Below are positions 22,365 to 30,887 of a DNA stretch of 55,164 nt, piece after piece. Source of the DNA: Candidatus Homeothermus arabinoxylanisolvens. GTDB lineage: Bacteria; Bacteroidota; Bacteroidia; Bacteroidales; Muribaculaceae. Position numbers and translations under genes: made by a program. Location: the NCBI GenBank assembly GCA_001689405.1, contig LUJO01000060.1, positions 1-55,164 on the forward strand. The letters run 5' to 3'. The first letter of the stretch is position 1. The number at the start of each line of letters is the position of its first letter. The notes under the pieces are model-generated. The model was not told the origin of the DNA. It made no database searches and worked only from the letters and a program-made list of their open reading frames with translations.

Positions 22365-23867
22365 ATGACACTATGTAATTATGTACGATATGTATTGTCG
22401 GCTGTGTTAGCCATGTCTGCGACGCTGCATGCTGCGGCTTTGCGCCAGTGCGACAATCTTACCGGCCGTGTGACCGTCGATGGAAAGCCCCGTCAGGGCG
22501 TAGTGGTCAGCGACGGTATAAACGTCACGGCTACCGATGCCGACGGATGTTATAGTATGTCTACCGAGGGCCGGCAGCATGTGTTTCTGTCCGTGCCGGC
22601 CGATTGCGAGGTGCCCGTCGATGCCGACGGCACACCTGCATTTTATCAGACCATAACCTACGGGAATGACGCGGTGGCACGTCATGACTTCGCGCTTGTG
22701 TCGGCGCCGGTGAAAAAAGACTGGACACTTCTTACCATGGCCGACCCTCAGGTAGCGGTAGGCGACACCTGCGACTTCGAACGCTATATCATGCCTCCGC
22801 TGAAGGAGTTCGTGTCGACACTCGGCGATAACGTATACGGCATAACGCTCGGCGATCTCGTCTGGAACACCCCCTCGTTGTTGGGCTACTACAAGCGGCG
22901 CATCGGATCGACAGGCGTGCCGGTATTTGCCGTGATAGGCAATCACGATCATAACGAGCTTGTGAAGGGCGACAAGGAGAGCGACCGTGATTTCCGAAAG
23001 GTATTTGGACCGACATACTATTCCGTCAACATCGGCGATTGCCATCTTGTGGTGCTCGACGATATATATTACAGGGCCGAGAAGGGGCGTAACGACTATT
23101 CCGACTATGTGACTCCGCAGCAGCTTGTATGGCTGGAGAAGGATCTTGGTTATGTGTCTAAGGACAAGATGATAATAATAGGTGTGCATATACCTACGGC
23201 GCGTCGCAATGTGCCCGGCCATGTGTCAAGCAACAAGCCTCTCTATGACCTCGTACGCGGCTTCAAGGAGGTCCAGATTCTGTCGGGCCACAGCCACTAC
23301 AACTTCACTACCACGATAGCGCCTAATATTACCGAAACTACGTTCGGTTCAGTCATGGGTGCTTTCTGGTATCCTTTGTGTCATGACGGTTCGCCCCGCG
23401 GATATGCGGCGCTGCGGTTCAAAGGCAACAGGCTAGTGGACAAATATTACACTGGGGCCGGATGCGACCGCGACTACCAGATGAAGATATATCCGCCGGA
23501 GGATGCCGTGCTGTGGAATCCCCGCCGGAAACGCGGTGAGCCGTATGACAGTATCCTTGTCAACATATTCTGCTGGCATGATACTTGGAAAGTCGAGGTA
23601 AGCGAGGATGGCCGACGCTGGAAGCGGCTGCCCGACGAAGCTCGTCTGCGCCCGGAGAAGGCGGGGGGCAAGTGCTGGGATCCCGATGTGCGCAAATCGC
23701 TTGTGAAAGGCCGCATCCCGGCCCATCACGGCGGAGCACGTCCCACCAATCCGAACGATCATATGTTTCTGTACAAACCCTCGTCGGGTTGGCGCAAGGT
23801 CAGCTTCAGGGCCAGCGACCCGTTTGGCAACGTATACGTGTCGACATTAGATAATAAATCACTATAA
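22365..23867 (+). CDS. Exported calcineurin-like metallophosphoesterase
   Basis: A 500-residue protein with a signal peptide (SAVLAMSATLHAAA). Residues about 30-110 form a small carboxypeptidase-like beta sandwich ('GRVTVDGKPRQGVVVSDGINV'). The metallophosphoesterase core has 'LLTMADPQVAVGDTCDF' (a variant DxH site with Asp-Pro-Gln in place of D-x-H), 'GITLGDLVWN', 'FAVIGNHDH', 'IIIGVHIPT' and 'ILSGHSHYN', which supply the dinuclear metal ligands. A C-terminal beta domain with 'WKVEVSEDGRRWKRL' follows. This domain order is common in Bacteroidetes proteins acting on exported substrates. The GDPD gene is 14 bases downstream, suggesting a shared role in phosphodiester turnover; the substrate is unknown. 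Confidence 0.8.
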   Translation: MTLCNYVRYVLSAVLAMSATLHAAALRQCDNLTGRVTVDGKPRQGVVVSDGINVTATDADGCYSMSTEGRQHVFLSVPADCEVPVDADGTPAFYQTITYGNDAVARHDFALVSAPVKKDWTLLTMADPQVAVGDTCDFERYIMPPLKEFVSTLGDNVYGITLGDLVWNTPSLLGYYKRRIGSTGVPVFAVIGNHDHNELVKGDKESDRDFRKVFGPTYYSVNIGDCHLVVLDDIYYRAEKGRNDYSDYVTPQQLVWLEKDLGYVSKDKMIIIGVHIPTARRNVPGHVSSNKPLYDLVRGFKEVQILSGHSHYNFTTTIAPNITETTFGSVMGAFWYPLCHDGSPRGYAALRFKGNRLVDKYYTGAGCDRDYQMKIYPPEDAVLWNPRRKRGEPYDSILVNIFCWHDTWKVEVSEDGRRWKRLPDEARLRPEKAGGKCWDPDVRKSLVKGRIPAHHGGARPTNPNDHMFLYKPSSGWRKVSFRASDPFGNVYVSTLDNKSL

Positions 23868-23881
23868 AAAATTAAGTTGTT

Positions 23882-24664
23882 ATGGTAAAACAGTTATTTT
23901 TAGGCTTGGCGATGGCCTCTATGGCTCTTTCGGCAGCCGCTGCAAAACCCGAAGTGATAGCTCATCGCGGTTATTGGAATACCGACGGTTCGGCTCAGAA
24001 TTCTATACGTGCGTTGGTCAAGGCCGACTCGATACACTGCTTTGCATCGGAATTTGATGTGTGGATGACCTCCGACAGCGTACTTGTTGTAAACCATGAC
24101 GCCGATGTCAACGGCGTGCATATCGAGTCATCGCCTTCGAAAAAAGTGCTTGCACAGAAACTTGCCAACGGTGAGAATGTGCCTACACTTGAGACATATC
24201 TTGCCAAGGCTGCCAAGCTGAATACCCGCATAGTGTGCGAGCTGAAGACTCACAACAGCCGCTCTACGGAGCGTGCCGCAGCCAAGGCCATACTTGCCAT
24301 GGTGAAAAAATACGGTCTCGGCGACAAGGTCGACTATATCGTATTTTCCAAAGATGCATTCCAGTATTTTGTCAAACATGCACCCAAAGGCACCGGTGTC
24401 TACTATCTTAACGGTGACTACATCCCCTCGCAGGTCAAAGCCATGGGCGGCGCAGGTATAGACTACTCGATCAAGGTCATGAAGAAGCATCCCGAATGGA
24501 TAGCACAGTGCCATGATCTCGGACTGCTTGTCAACGTATGGACTGTAAATTCGCCTGAAGACATGAAGTGGTGCATAGACCGCGGTGTGGACTTTATCAC
24601 TACCAACGAACCCGAGCTGCTTCAGAAGATGCTCAAGGGCTGCGACGGAAAATGCAAGAAATAG
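23882..24664 (+). CDS. Exported glycerophosphodiester phosphodiesterase
   Basis: A 260-residue protein of the GDPD TIM-barrel family with a signal peptide (LFLGLAMASMALSAAAA). Catalytic signatures are 'EVIAHRGYWNTDGSAQNSIRAL' (His, Arg), 'FASEFDVWMTSDSVLVVNHD' (metal-binding Glu and Asp, catalytic His), 'RIVCELKTH' and the C-terminal 'LLVNVWTVNSPEDMKWCIDRGVDFITTNEPELL'. It hydrolyses glycerophosphodiesters to glycerol 3-phosphate and an alcohol in the periplasm. It forms a two-gene unit with the phosphoesterase upstream. Given the inositol-lipid genes elsewhere in the window, glycerophosphoinositol is one possible substrate, but nothing here proves it. Confidence 0.9.
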   Translation: MVKQLFLGLAMASMALSAAAAKPEVIAHRGYWNTDGSAQNSIRALVKADSIHCFASEFDVWMTSDSVLVVNHDADVNGVHIESSPSKKVLAQKLANGENVPTLETYLAKAAKLNTRIVCELKTHNSRSTERAAAKAILAMVKKYGLGDKVDYIVFSKDAFQYFVKHAPKGTGVYYLNGDYIPSQVKAMGGAGIDYSIKVMKKHPEWIAQCHDLGLLVNVWTVNSPEDMKWCIDRGVDFITTNEPELLQKMLKGCDGKCKK

Positions 24665-24710
24665 ATGTTCTTTTATATTACAGGTTAGGGATCAAGATGT
24701 GTTAGGTTTG

Positions 24711-24757
24711 AGATTGGGATTGCGGTCCCGCTGTTTGGTGGTCCGCAATCCCAATCT
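24711..24757 (+). terminator. 15-bp perfect stem-loop between the GDPD and esterase genes
   Basis: AGATTGGGATTGCGG (24711-24725) is perfectly complementary to 24743-24757, with a 17-base loop. It lies 46 bases after the GDPD stop codon. The following sequence is only moderately T-rich, so termination is likely but not certain. Confidence 0.55.
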
Positions 24758-24771
24758 TCATTTATCGGATT

Positions 24772-25656
24772 ATGAAGAGTACAGATATGTTTCGTAGACT
24801 TTTGATGCTGACGGTTGCGCTTTTTGCCGTTTCGTCAGTTTACGCGGCCGATGATGCGGCTGCCCCGGTCAAGTACAGTATGAATTACCGCGACACGGTG
24901 CGTACTTACACTATGTATCTGCCCGACGGCATCAAGGCCGGTGCTCCGCTTGTGGTGTATACCCACGGTTACGGGTCAAAGACCCGGTGGCGTCGCGACA
25001 TGAATGTCGTGGCCGACAGCTGCGGCTTTGCCGTATGTTACCCTGACGGTATGCCCGACTCGCGCGGCAAGGACGGCTGGAAGGTGGGCTATCCGCCGCA
25101 GGAGAGCATGGTTATAGATGAGGCCGACTTCTTCCGTCATCTTCTCGACGAAGTTACATCGAAGTTCCATCTGAGCCGCGACAATGTGTTTATGGCCGGT
25201 ATGTCTAACGGCGGCGACCTGTGCTATCAGCTCGCTTATACCGATCCCTCGCTGTTTCGTGCTTACGGCTCGGTAGCCGGTCTGACGTTTGAGTGTCTGT
25301 ACAATAATTACAAGTTGTCTTTGCCCGTGCCGTTCCTTGAAATTCACGGCAATGCCGACAAGACCTCTATGTGGCAGGGCGACCACCTTAATACCGGCGG
25401 ATGGGGCGCATACATCCCCGTGCCTCTTGCCGTAGCGGCCGTAGCGGCCAACAACCGCTGCACTACAATGTCGGTCGACACATTCCCGACCATGCGCGAT
25501 CCTGAACGTATGGTGACACGCACCGTGTACGGCGACTCCCCGTCGGGATGCGATGTCGTGGTTTACGAAATTGAAGGCGGCAAACACTCTTGGGCCGACA
25601 AGGATGTCGCCACCTCCAGAATCCTTTGGGATTTCTTCGCGCGCTATCTCAAATAG
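24772..25656 (+). CDS. Exported CE1/PHB-depolymerase-like esterase (alpha/beta hydrolase)
   Basis: A 294-residue secreted alpha/beta hydrolase (signal peptide about residues 1-26, ending SSVYA). The fold is marked by 'PLVVYTHGYGSKTRWRRDM' (oxyanion region), 'CYPDGMPDSRGKDGWKVGY', the nucleophile elbow 'VFMAGMSNGGDLCYQLAY' (Ser in G-M-S-N-G), 'PFLEIHGNADKTS' (acid) and 'GGKHSWADKD' (catalytic His). This is the pattern of CE1-type feruloyl/acetyl esterases and secreted poly(3-hydroxybutyrate) depolymerase-like enzymes, which deacylate plant or microbial polymers. The specific ester cannot be told. It lies alone after a terminator; the start at 24772 has a second in-frame ATG at 24787. Confidence 0.8.
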   Translation: MKSTDMFRRLLMLTVALFAVSSVYAADDAAAPVKYSMNYRDTVRTYTMYLPDGIKAGAPLVVYTHGYGSKTRWRRDMNVVADSCGFAVCYPDGMPDSRGKDGWKVGYPPQESMVIDEADFFRHLLDEVTSKFHLSRDNVFMAGMSNGGDLCYQLAYTDPSLFRAYGSVAGLTFECLYNNYKLSLPVPFLEIHGNADKTSMWQGDHLNTGGWGAYIPVPLAVAAVAANNRCTTMSVDTFPTMRDPERMVTRTVYGDSPSGCDVVVYEIEGGKHSWADKDVATSRILWDFFARYLK

Positions 25657-25759
25657 CCTGCCGTTTTTTCCCTGTACTTTTACATATTTGTATCGACAGG
25701 AAATATATGATCAGAGGGTTAAACCGCCGCAAATATAATATTTTTATATGAAATAGTTG

Positions 25760-25767
25760 TAAATTTG
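25760..25767 (+). promoter_or_regulatory. -7 promoter element (TAAATTTG) that fixes the start of the second DUF5106 gene
   Basis: TAAATTTG ends 12 bases before the ATG at 25780. A TTG in frame at 25765 lies inside the promoter, so it cannot be the start codon. Confidence 0.6.
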
Positions 25768-25779
25768 CATTTATACCCG

Positions 25780-26685
25780 ATGATGAATTTTATGAAAGTA
25801 TTATATGGATTTTTAGTGGCTGCGGTGCTTGCGTCAGTGTCGATTGACGCGCATGCCGCGGTGCGGGAGCTGCCCTTGCCGGAGGTCCCGAAGTCGATTA
25901 CGGCGCCGGAGGACCGTGCGGGTTACGTGTTGTGTCATTTCTGGGACGGTATGGACTGGACCGACAGTGTGTGGGTGTCTGACGCTCCTGCCATGGAGCA
26001 GAATTTTGTGAATTTTGTCAGCGTGTTTCCTCATGCGTCGGAGGCTTCGGTAAGGACCGCTGTCGACGCCATGTTTGAGGCGTTGTCCGGCAATGAGGAG
26101 GCGTATAAGGTCATGGCCGACATAGCGTCGTTGTATCTTAACGACACGGAGTCGCCGATGAGGGATGACAGGCTGTATGTCGTGTTTTTAAAGCGGTTTC
26201 TTGACGACAGGGTGCTTGATGAGGCACGCCTTACGCGGTATCGCTATCAGTTGGATGACGTATCGAAAAATCTGCCGGGCACCATAGCCAACGACTTTTC
26301 TTATACCGACAGTCACGGACGCGGGTCCACTCTTCACGCACTGTGGGGTGCCGGATACACTATACTTATGTTTTATGACCCCGAGTGCCGCCACTGCCAT
26401 CAGGTGATAGAGTTCTTATCGCGCTCGGAGCCGGTCAACCGCAGGCTTGGCGAGAAGTCGTTGCGTATACTTGCAGTCGACACAAGCGAGAGCGATATGC
26501 CGGCTGACGCGCTTCCCATACCTGCTGCATGGACGTCGGCCCGCGCCGATGAATCGGTGGAGGATGCCGGGCTGTACTCGTTTCGCGAGATGCCCGCCCT
26601 GTACCTGCTTTCGCCGGGCAATGAGGTCATACTGAAGGATGCCTCGCCCGAGGCCGTTGTGAAAAAACTTTCTGACATCAAGTAG
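25780..26685 (+). CDS. DUF5106-type exported protein with thioredoxin-like domain (paralogue of the gene at 4514)
   Basis: A 301-residue protein with an ordinary signal peptide (VLYGFLVAAVLASVSIDAHA) rather than a lipobox. Residues about 38-165 align with the DUF5106 region of the 4514-5524 protein ('AGYVLCHFWDGMDWTDSVWVSD', 'SPMRDDRLYVVFLKRFLDD'). The C-terminal half is thioredoxin-like: 'IANDFSYTDSHGRGSTLHAL', 'ILMFYDPECRHCHQVIEFL' with Cys203 and Cys206, and 'FREMPALYLLSPGNEVILKDAS'. It is probably a soluble periplasmic redox protein, where its paralogue is membrane-tethered. The start is chosen because the -7 box at 25760-25767 overlaps the upstream TTG; ATGs at 25783 and 25792 are alternatives. 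Confidence 0.8.
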   Translation: MMNFMKVLYGFLVAAVLASVSIDAHAAVRELPLPEVPKSITAPEDRAGYVLCHFWDGMDWTDSVWVSDAPAMEQNFVNFVSVFPHASEASVRTAVDAMFEALSGNEEAYKVMADIASLYLNDTESPMRDDRLYVVFLKRFLDDRVLDEARLTRYRYQLDDVSKNLPGTIANDFSYTDSHGRGSTLHALWGAGYTILMFYDPECRHCHQVIEFLSRSEPVNRRLGEKSLRILAVDTSESDMPADALPIPAAWTSARADESVEDAGLYSFREMPALYLLSPGNEVILKDASPEAVVKKLSDIK

Positions 26686-26880
26686 ATTGGCAATAGGAAA
26701 AATTGGCATTTTGCCGCGTATTTGCGTTAAATAGGCGTTAAATAACGTGGCATGTGTGAATTAATATCAATTATGGGGGTATGTAATTGACAAAGATGTA
26801 TTTGATTTGTTTTACATGCAAACGAACAAAGACCCATATACATTGATAATTGCTAATCTATGAAGATGCACATGCGCAAA

Positions 26881-26910
26881 ATAGGGCTTACTCAGCAGGG
26901 TAGGCCCTAT
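26881..26910 (+). repeat. Inverted repeat upstream of the terminator hairpin
   Basis: ATAGGGC (26881-26887) pairs with GCCCTAT (26904-26910), with CGCA and TGCG extending the stem after a bulge. With the following hairpin it forms a compact double stem-loop. No gene is recognised in 26686-27027. Confidence 0.4.
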
Positions 26911-26917
26911 ATGCGAT

Positions 26918-26950
26918 AAAAGCCGAGACCGCGTTACGGTCTTGGCTTTT
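26918..26950. terminator. Strong bidirectional rho-independent terminator
   Basis: AAAAGCCGAGACCG (26918-26931) pairs with CGGTCTTGGCTTTT (26937-26950) across a CGTTA loop, with one G-U pair. The A/T tails make it function on either strand. It is placed to end transcription of the plus-strand DUF5106 region and of the minus-strand small gene at 27028-27192. Confidence 0.75.
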
Positions 26951-27027
26951 ATTGAATCGGCAGCAAACGTTGTTGTAAAATTAAAATACCGGAGTCACAA
27001 CCGACATGGCGTCGTACGACTACGGGT

Positions 27028-27192
27028 TTACTTTTGGGTTTTGGCGCCGGGGGCTCCTACGTTGTTGAGTTCTTTTACTTCCTGTTTGACGTTTTTAGGG
27101 GTAGCGCCTTCATATTTGCTGTTCTGAAGTCCGGGCATCTCGTTAGTGGGATACTCAGCTGTCTCTGTCGTGATTTTCTTGTCGTGTGCCAT
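27028..27192 (-). CDS. Small charged protein of unknown function (54 residues)
   Basis: A complete frame from ATG (27192) to TAA (27028): it begins MAHDKKITTETAEYPTNEM and continues 'PGLQNSKYEGATPKNVKQ' to the end 'GAPGAKTQK'. The sequence is rich in Lys, Glu, Thr and Pro, has almost no hydrophobic stretch, and is probably disordered and cytoplasmic. It is isolated: the strong terminator at 26918-26950 lies downstream, and an AT-rich region with a near-match to the -7 box (TA-C-TTTG) lies upstream. I recognise no family. The clean composition and isolated position make a real small gene plausible. Confidence 0.5.
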   Translation of the reverse strand: MAHDKKITTETAEYPTNEMPGLQNSKYEGATPKNVKQEVKELNNVGAPGAKTQK

Positions 27193-27314
27193 TTTTTTTA
27201 CTAATTAAGATTATATTTTTCAAAACAAAGTATCACAATATGAGGTTCACGCACCACAGTAAAGGAAATGCAAAAAAGATATTTTAAAGACATACAATAT
27301 GTCGGGTAGAAAAA

Positions 27315-27350
27315 AGTAAGGCATGAGACTGCGCAGTCCCATGCCTTACT
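27315..27350 (-). terminator. Rho-independent terminator at the end of the GH31-GH78-GH2 transcript
   Basis: AGTAAGGCATG (27315-27325) pairs with 27340-27350, and GACTGC/GCAGTC forms an inner stem. On the minus strand it lies 20 bases after the GH2 stop codon and is followed by a run of T (six A bases on the plus strand at 27310-27315). Confidence 0.8.
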
Positions 27351-27369
27351 ATGGTCGTGTCGGCCGTGT

Positions 27370-29190
27370 TTATTTGTCGAGGCTTTTTGCGAGTTTGCGG
27401 TTTAGTTTGGCCGCGCGGTCTTTCTCGACTTTTGTCACCTTACGGTCATAAGTGAGCAGACCGTTTACCTCGCCCTCTACGTCGGTAGTCTGGGTGTATA
27501 CGGCGCCGGTCACTCCGCGGGGTACACTCTCATAGAGCATGTTGATGTACTCCTCATATTTGTCGGTGACATCTTTGGGGGTGTTGAACTGCACGTAACC
27601 CCAGTTGCGGTCGTTCCACCACAGGTGATCTTTCAGTGCCAGACCGATGCCGCCGTATTCTCCTATCACATTTGCACGCTTTGCGTCAAAAAGATACATC
27701 TCGGGGTGCGGATAGCTGTGTACGTCAAGCACATCGCCTGTGCGGAAGAAGTTGCCTCCGCTGGCCGGGTTCACAGGGCGTGAGGGGTCATATTGTTTTG
27801 TCCACTCCGCTATATCGACGGTCTTGAATTGTCCCCAGCGTTCGTTGAAGGGTATCCACATGCCTATGCAGGGATAGCTGTAAAGGCAGTCCATTATCTC
27901 TTTCCACTCTTTGCGGTAATTGGCTTCGCTTTCGGCTGAGCGTTCAGGCTCGACGCCTTTATAGTAGTCGCGCATCTGCCATTCGTGCTCTGCATCGCCT
28001 GAAGGCATGTCCTGCCATACTATTATGCCGTTGCGGTCGCAGTAAGTGTACCATGTGGCCGGCTCGACCTTGATGTGCTTGCGCAGCATGTTGTAGCCCA
28101 GCTCTTTTGTCTTGTCAAGGTCATATACCATGGCTTCGTGGGTGGGAGCCGTGTACAGGCCGTCGGGCCACCAGCCCTGATCAAGCGGTCCAAACTGGAA
28201 TATGGGCTTGTTGTTGAGTGCGAGTCTGACAAGACCTTTGTCATCTCTTATTGTCGAGAACTTACGCATTGCGGCGTAGCTGTTTACCTTGTCGACAACC
28301 TGTCCGTTGCGGGTGAGGGTGATCTCCATGTCGTATAGGTTAGGCGCGTCGGGGCTCCACAGCTTCACGTCATCGGGCATCTCGATCTCAACGGTCTGGT
28401 TATTGATGCTTTTGCCTTGTGCCACAACCTTGCCGTTGTCCTTGACCACCACCGAAGTCGTGATTGATGCATCGGGGGCTACACCTTCGGTCAGTGCGGT
28501 CACCGACAGTGTGTTGGAGTCGATGTCGGGCAGGGTGCGCAGCGATGCGATATGAGCCTTTGACACCGGTTCGAGCCATACGGTCTGCCAAATGCCGGTT
28601 ACCGGGGTGTACCAGATGCCGTTGGGATTCTCTACCTGCTTGCCGCGAGGCTGTGTGCCGCGGTCGGTCGGGTCCCATACTTTTACGGTTATGGTGTTGG
28701 CTCCTTTTTTGTTAAGGGCATCGGTGATATTGAATGAGAACGGGGTGAAACCGCCGGTATGCGTACCGACCTTTATGCCGTTTACCCACACGTCGGTTTT
28801 CCAGTCGACGGCGCCGAAGTTAAGCATGACCTGATCTTTGCCCCATGCCTGAGGTACGGTAAACTCGCGTGTGTACCAGAGCTCTTTGTTCTCTCCTACG
28901 CGTTTGCCGACACCCGACAGGTCTGATTCAACGGGGTAGGGTACAAGTATGTCGCCTTGAAACTCCGACGGACGGTGAGTGCCTTTGTCGGTTATGGCGT
29001 ATTGCCACAGACCGTTGAGGTTCATCCAGCGCGGACGTTCCATTATTGGACGCGGATACTCGGGACGCGCATTTTCAGGCGTCACCTCCTCAGCCCACGG
29101 AGTGTGTAAGTGGGTCGACAACGGCGTGTAGGCCATGGCAGGCATGGCGGCCGCGAAAATGATTGCAGCTAAAGATTGTTTAAAATTCAT
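27370..29190 (-). CDS. Exported GH2 family glycoside hydrolase
   Basis: A 606-residue secreted enzyme (signal peptide ending MPAMA, about residue 20). Domains in order: jelly-roll sugar-binding domain (about 40-210; 'WYTREFTVPQAWGKD', 'WKTDVWVNGIKVGTHTGGFTPF'), immunoglobulin-like domain (about 215-310), and a TIM barrel (about 315-600). The GH2 acid/base is Glu450 in 'MWIPFNERWGQ' and the nucleophile is Glu511 in 'VIGEYGG'. GH2 enzymes remove terminal beta-linked galactose, mannose, glucuronate or similar sugars; this one has no C-terminal extra domains, and its specificity is not visible. It is the last gene of the PUL's minus-strand run, 27 bases after the GH78 gene. Confidence 0.85.
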   Translation of the reverse strand: MNFKQSLAAIIFAAAMPAMAYTPLSTHLHTPWAEEVTPENARPEYPRPIMERPRWMNLNGLWQYAITDKGTHRPSEFQGDILVPYPVESDLSGVGKRVGENKELWYTREFTVPQAWGKDQVMLNFGAVDWKTDVWVNGIKVGTHTGGFTPFSFNITDALNKKGANTITVKVWDPTDRGTQPRGKQVENPNGIWYTPVTGIWQTVWLEPVSKAHIASLRTLPDIDSNTLSVTALTEGVAPDASITTSVVVKDNGKVVAQGKSINNQTVEIEMPDDVKLWSPDAPNLYDMEITLTRNGQVVDKVNSYAAMRKFSTIRDDKGLVRLALNNKPIFQFGPLDQGWWPDGLYTAPTHEAMVYDLDKTKELGYNMLRKHIKVEPATWYTYCDRNGIIVWQDMPSGDAEHEWQMRDYYKGVEPERSAESEANYRKEWKEIMDCLYSYPCIGMWIPFNERWGQFKTVDIAEWTKQYDPSRPVNPASGGNFFRTGDVLDVHSYPHPEMYLFDAKRANVIGEYGGIGLALKDHLWWNDRNWGYVQFNTPKDVTDKYEEYINMLYESVPRGVTGAVYTQTTDVEGEVNGLLTYDRKVTKVEKDRAAKLNRKLAKSLDK

Positions 29191-29217
29191 TTTAATATTG
29201 GTTTATTTAGACAATGA

Positions 29218-30876
29218 TTATTTTAAGTTTTTACGTTCAAAAGTGAATGTATGAGTCCCCGGCACTACGTCAATCGCATCGCCGTTGCCGACTTTCTTCG
29301 GAAGATAAAGAGTGGCTCTGCTGTTGGACGGTATTGTCACGCTATATATTATTTTTCTACCTTTAGTTTTCCAGCCCGATATGATTTCACCGTAAGGCGA
29401 CTCGTGTCGCGCTTCGAACTCTTTTAGTCCGTCAGGGAAGTTGGGCCGTAATATGACATGCTTGAAACCGGGTTCTTTCTCATCGGGAAAGATGCCGCCG
29501 AGACCTTTGTAGGGCCATGCGCCTATCTCGCCGAACATGATGTGGTTGTCAGATATGTCGCGGGTGGCTTCGAGATTCCAGTTCTCAAGCAGTGAGGTGG
29601 CGCCGTTGACAATCCACCATCCCCAAGAGGGATAAGTGTCCTGTACCGCCACTTTGTATGCTGCCTCGGCATATCCGTTTTCACTCAAGGCGTTAAGCAG
29701 CGCTTTTGCTCCGTGTACTCCCGTGTCGAGATGATAACCGGCTTTTGCCACTTTGTCGGCAAGATTGGCGCTGACAGCAGTTATCATGTCATCGGGCACT
29801 ACATGCCACATCAGCGGCATACTCATCTCGGTCTGTGAGCCTCCGGCGTAGATGCCCTTTTCGCGGTCAAGAAACTTTGAGTTTATGGCATCTTTTATTT
29901 CATCGGCCAATCTTGAGTAATGTCTGTAATCGGCGTCGTAGCCAAACATGCGGGCCGCTTTTGAGAGAATCGTGGCATCGGCGAAGAAGTAGATTGATGA
30001 CATCAGCTCTTTGTCGGAACCGGTGCTTACAGGTACCCAATCGCCGCGTCCCCATGCCGACAGATGCGTGGGACTGTTTTTATCCACGTAGTCGACATAA
30101 CGCTTGATATTGTCGTAACACTCACGCAAGGCACGGTCGTCACCGTAAAACAAGTAGATGTTCCACGGTATTATGGCGATTGTGCTTGTCCAGTCAAGGC
30201 CGTTGTCGGTGCCATAGCCCCATCCGCATGTTGGGATGATGTCGGGCAACACTCCGTTGGGTTGTTGTTCGTCACGATGGTCGGCAAGCCATTTTTCATA
30301 CACGGTTATGCCGTCGTAGTTGTAAAACGCGGTTTCGATGGCGAGATGTCCGTCACCGGTCCAACCGTTTTTCTCGCGTTGCGGACAGTCGGTAGGGTAG
30401 CCGATGAGGTTTGAGATATAGGCATTTCTTGCCGCTTCCACTGTTGCGTCAAGTAGCGGGTTCGATGACGTTATGCTGCCGTGTGACGCTACATCGCTGT
30501 GTACTTCCCGGGCTATGATCGATGTGTCATTCAGCTCCAGCGGCGCGGAGCAGTTGACCTGCGCATATCTGAAGCCTTTGTAACTGAACACGGGGGTGTA
30601 TGTGTCGGTATTGCCGTCAAGGATTATGACATCGGTCTGGAACGGTTCGCTGTTTTTGTCGCCACGATAATATACGTCAATGTTTGACTGGTCGAGAGTA
30701 CCGTTGTCGTGCAGGCGTTCACCGTGGGCGATGCGGAGGACTGTGTTTTTAGGCCCTTTTACGTTTGCGGTCGTTATTCCTGACATGTTTCGTCCGAAAT
30801 CGTATACGTACGTCGTGTCATTTATACGCGTACATCGTTTGGCTTTGTGTTCCTTCACATATCTGATCGGCTTCAT
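29218..30876 (-). pseudogene. GH78 alpha-L-rhamnosidase, catalytic C-terminal part after a frameshift
   Basis: These 552 codons hold most of a GH78 enzyme: the linking beta domain ('RCTRINDTTYVYDFGRNMSG', 'VLRIAHGERLHDNGTL'), then the (alpha/alpha)6 catalytic domain from about residue 130 with the signature 'YPTDCPQREKNGWTGDGHLAIE', where Asp and Glu residues are the expected catalytic acids, 'WTSTIAIIPWNIYLFYGD' and 'YPSWGWWIVNGATSLLENW'. A C-terminal beta domain ends the protein. The upstream part (30888-31814) is in another frame; a missing base near 30961-30966 separates them. If that base were restored the protein would have about 865 residues. It is a genuine inactivating mutation or a sequence error. 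Confidence 0.8.
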
Positions 30877-30887
30877 CTGCTGTGAAC

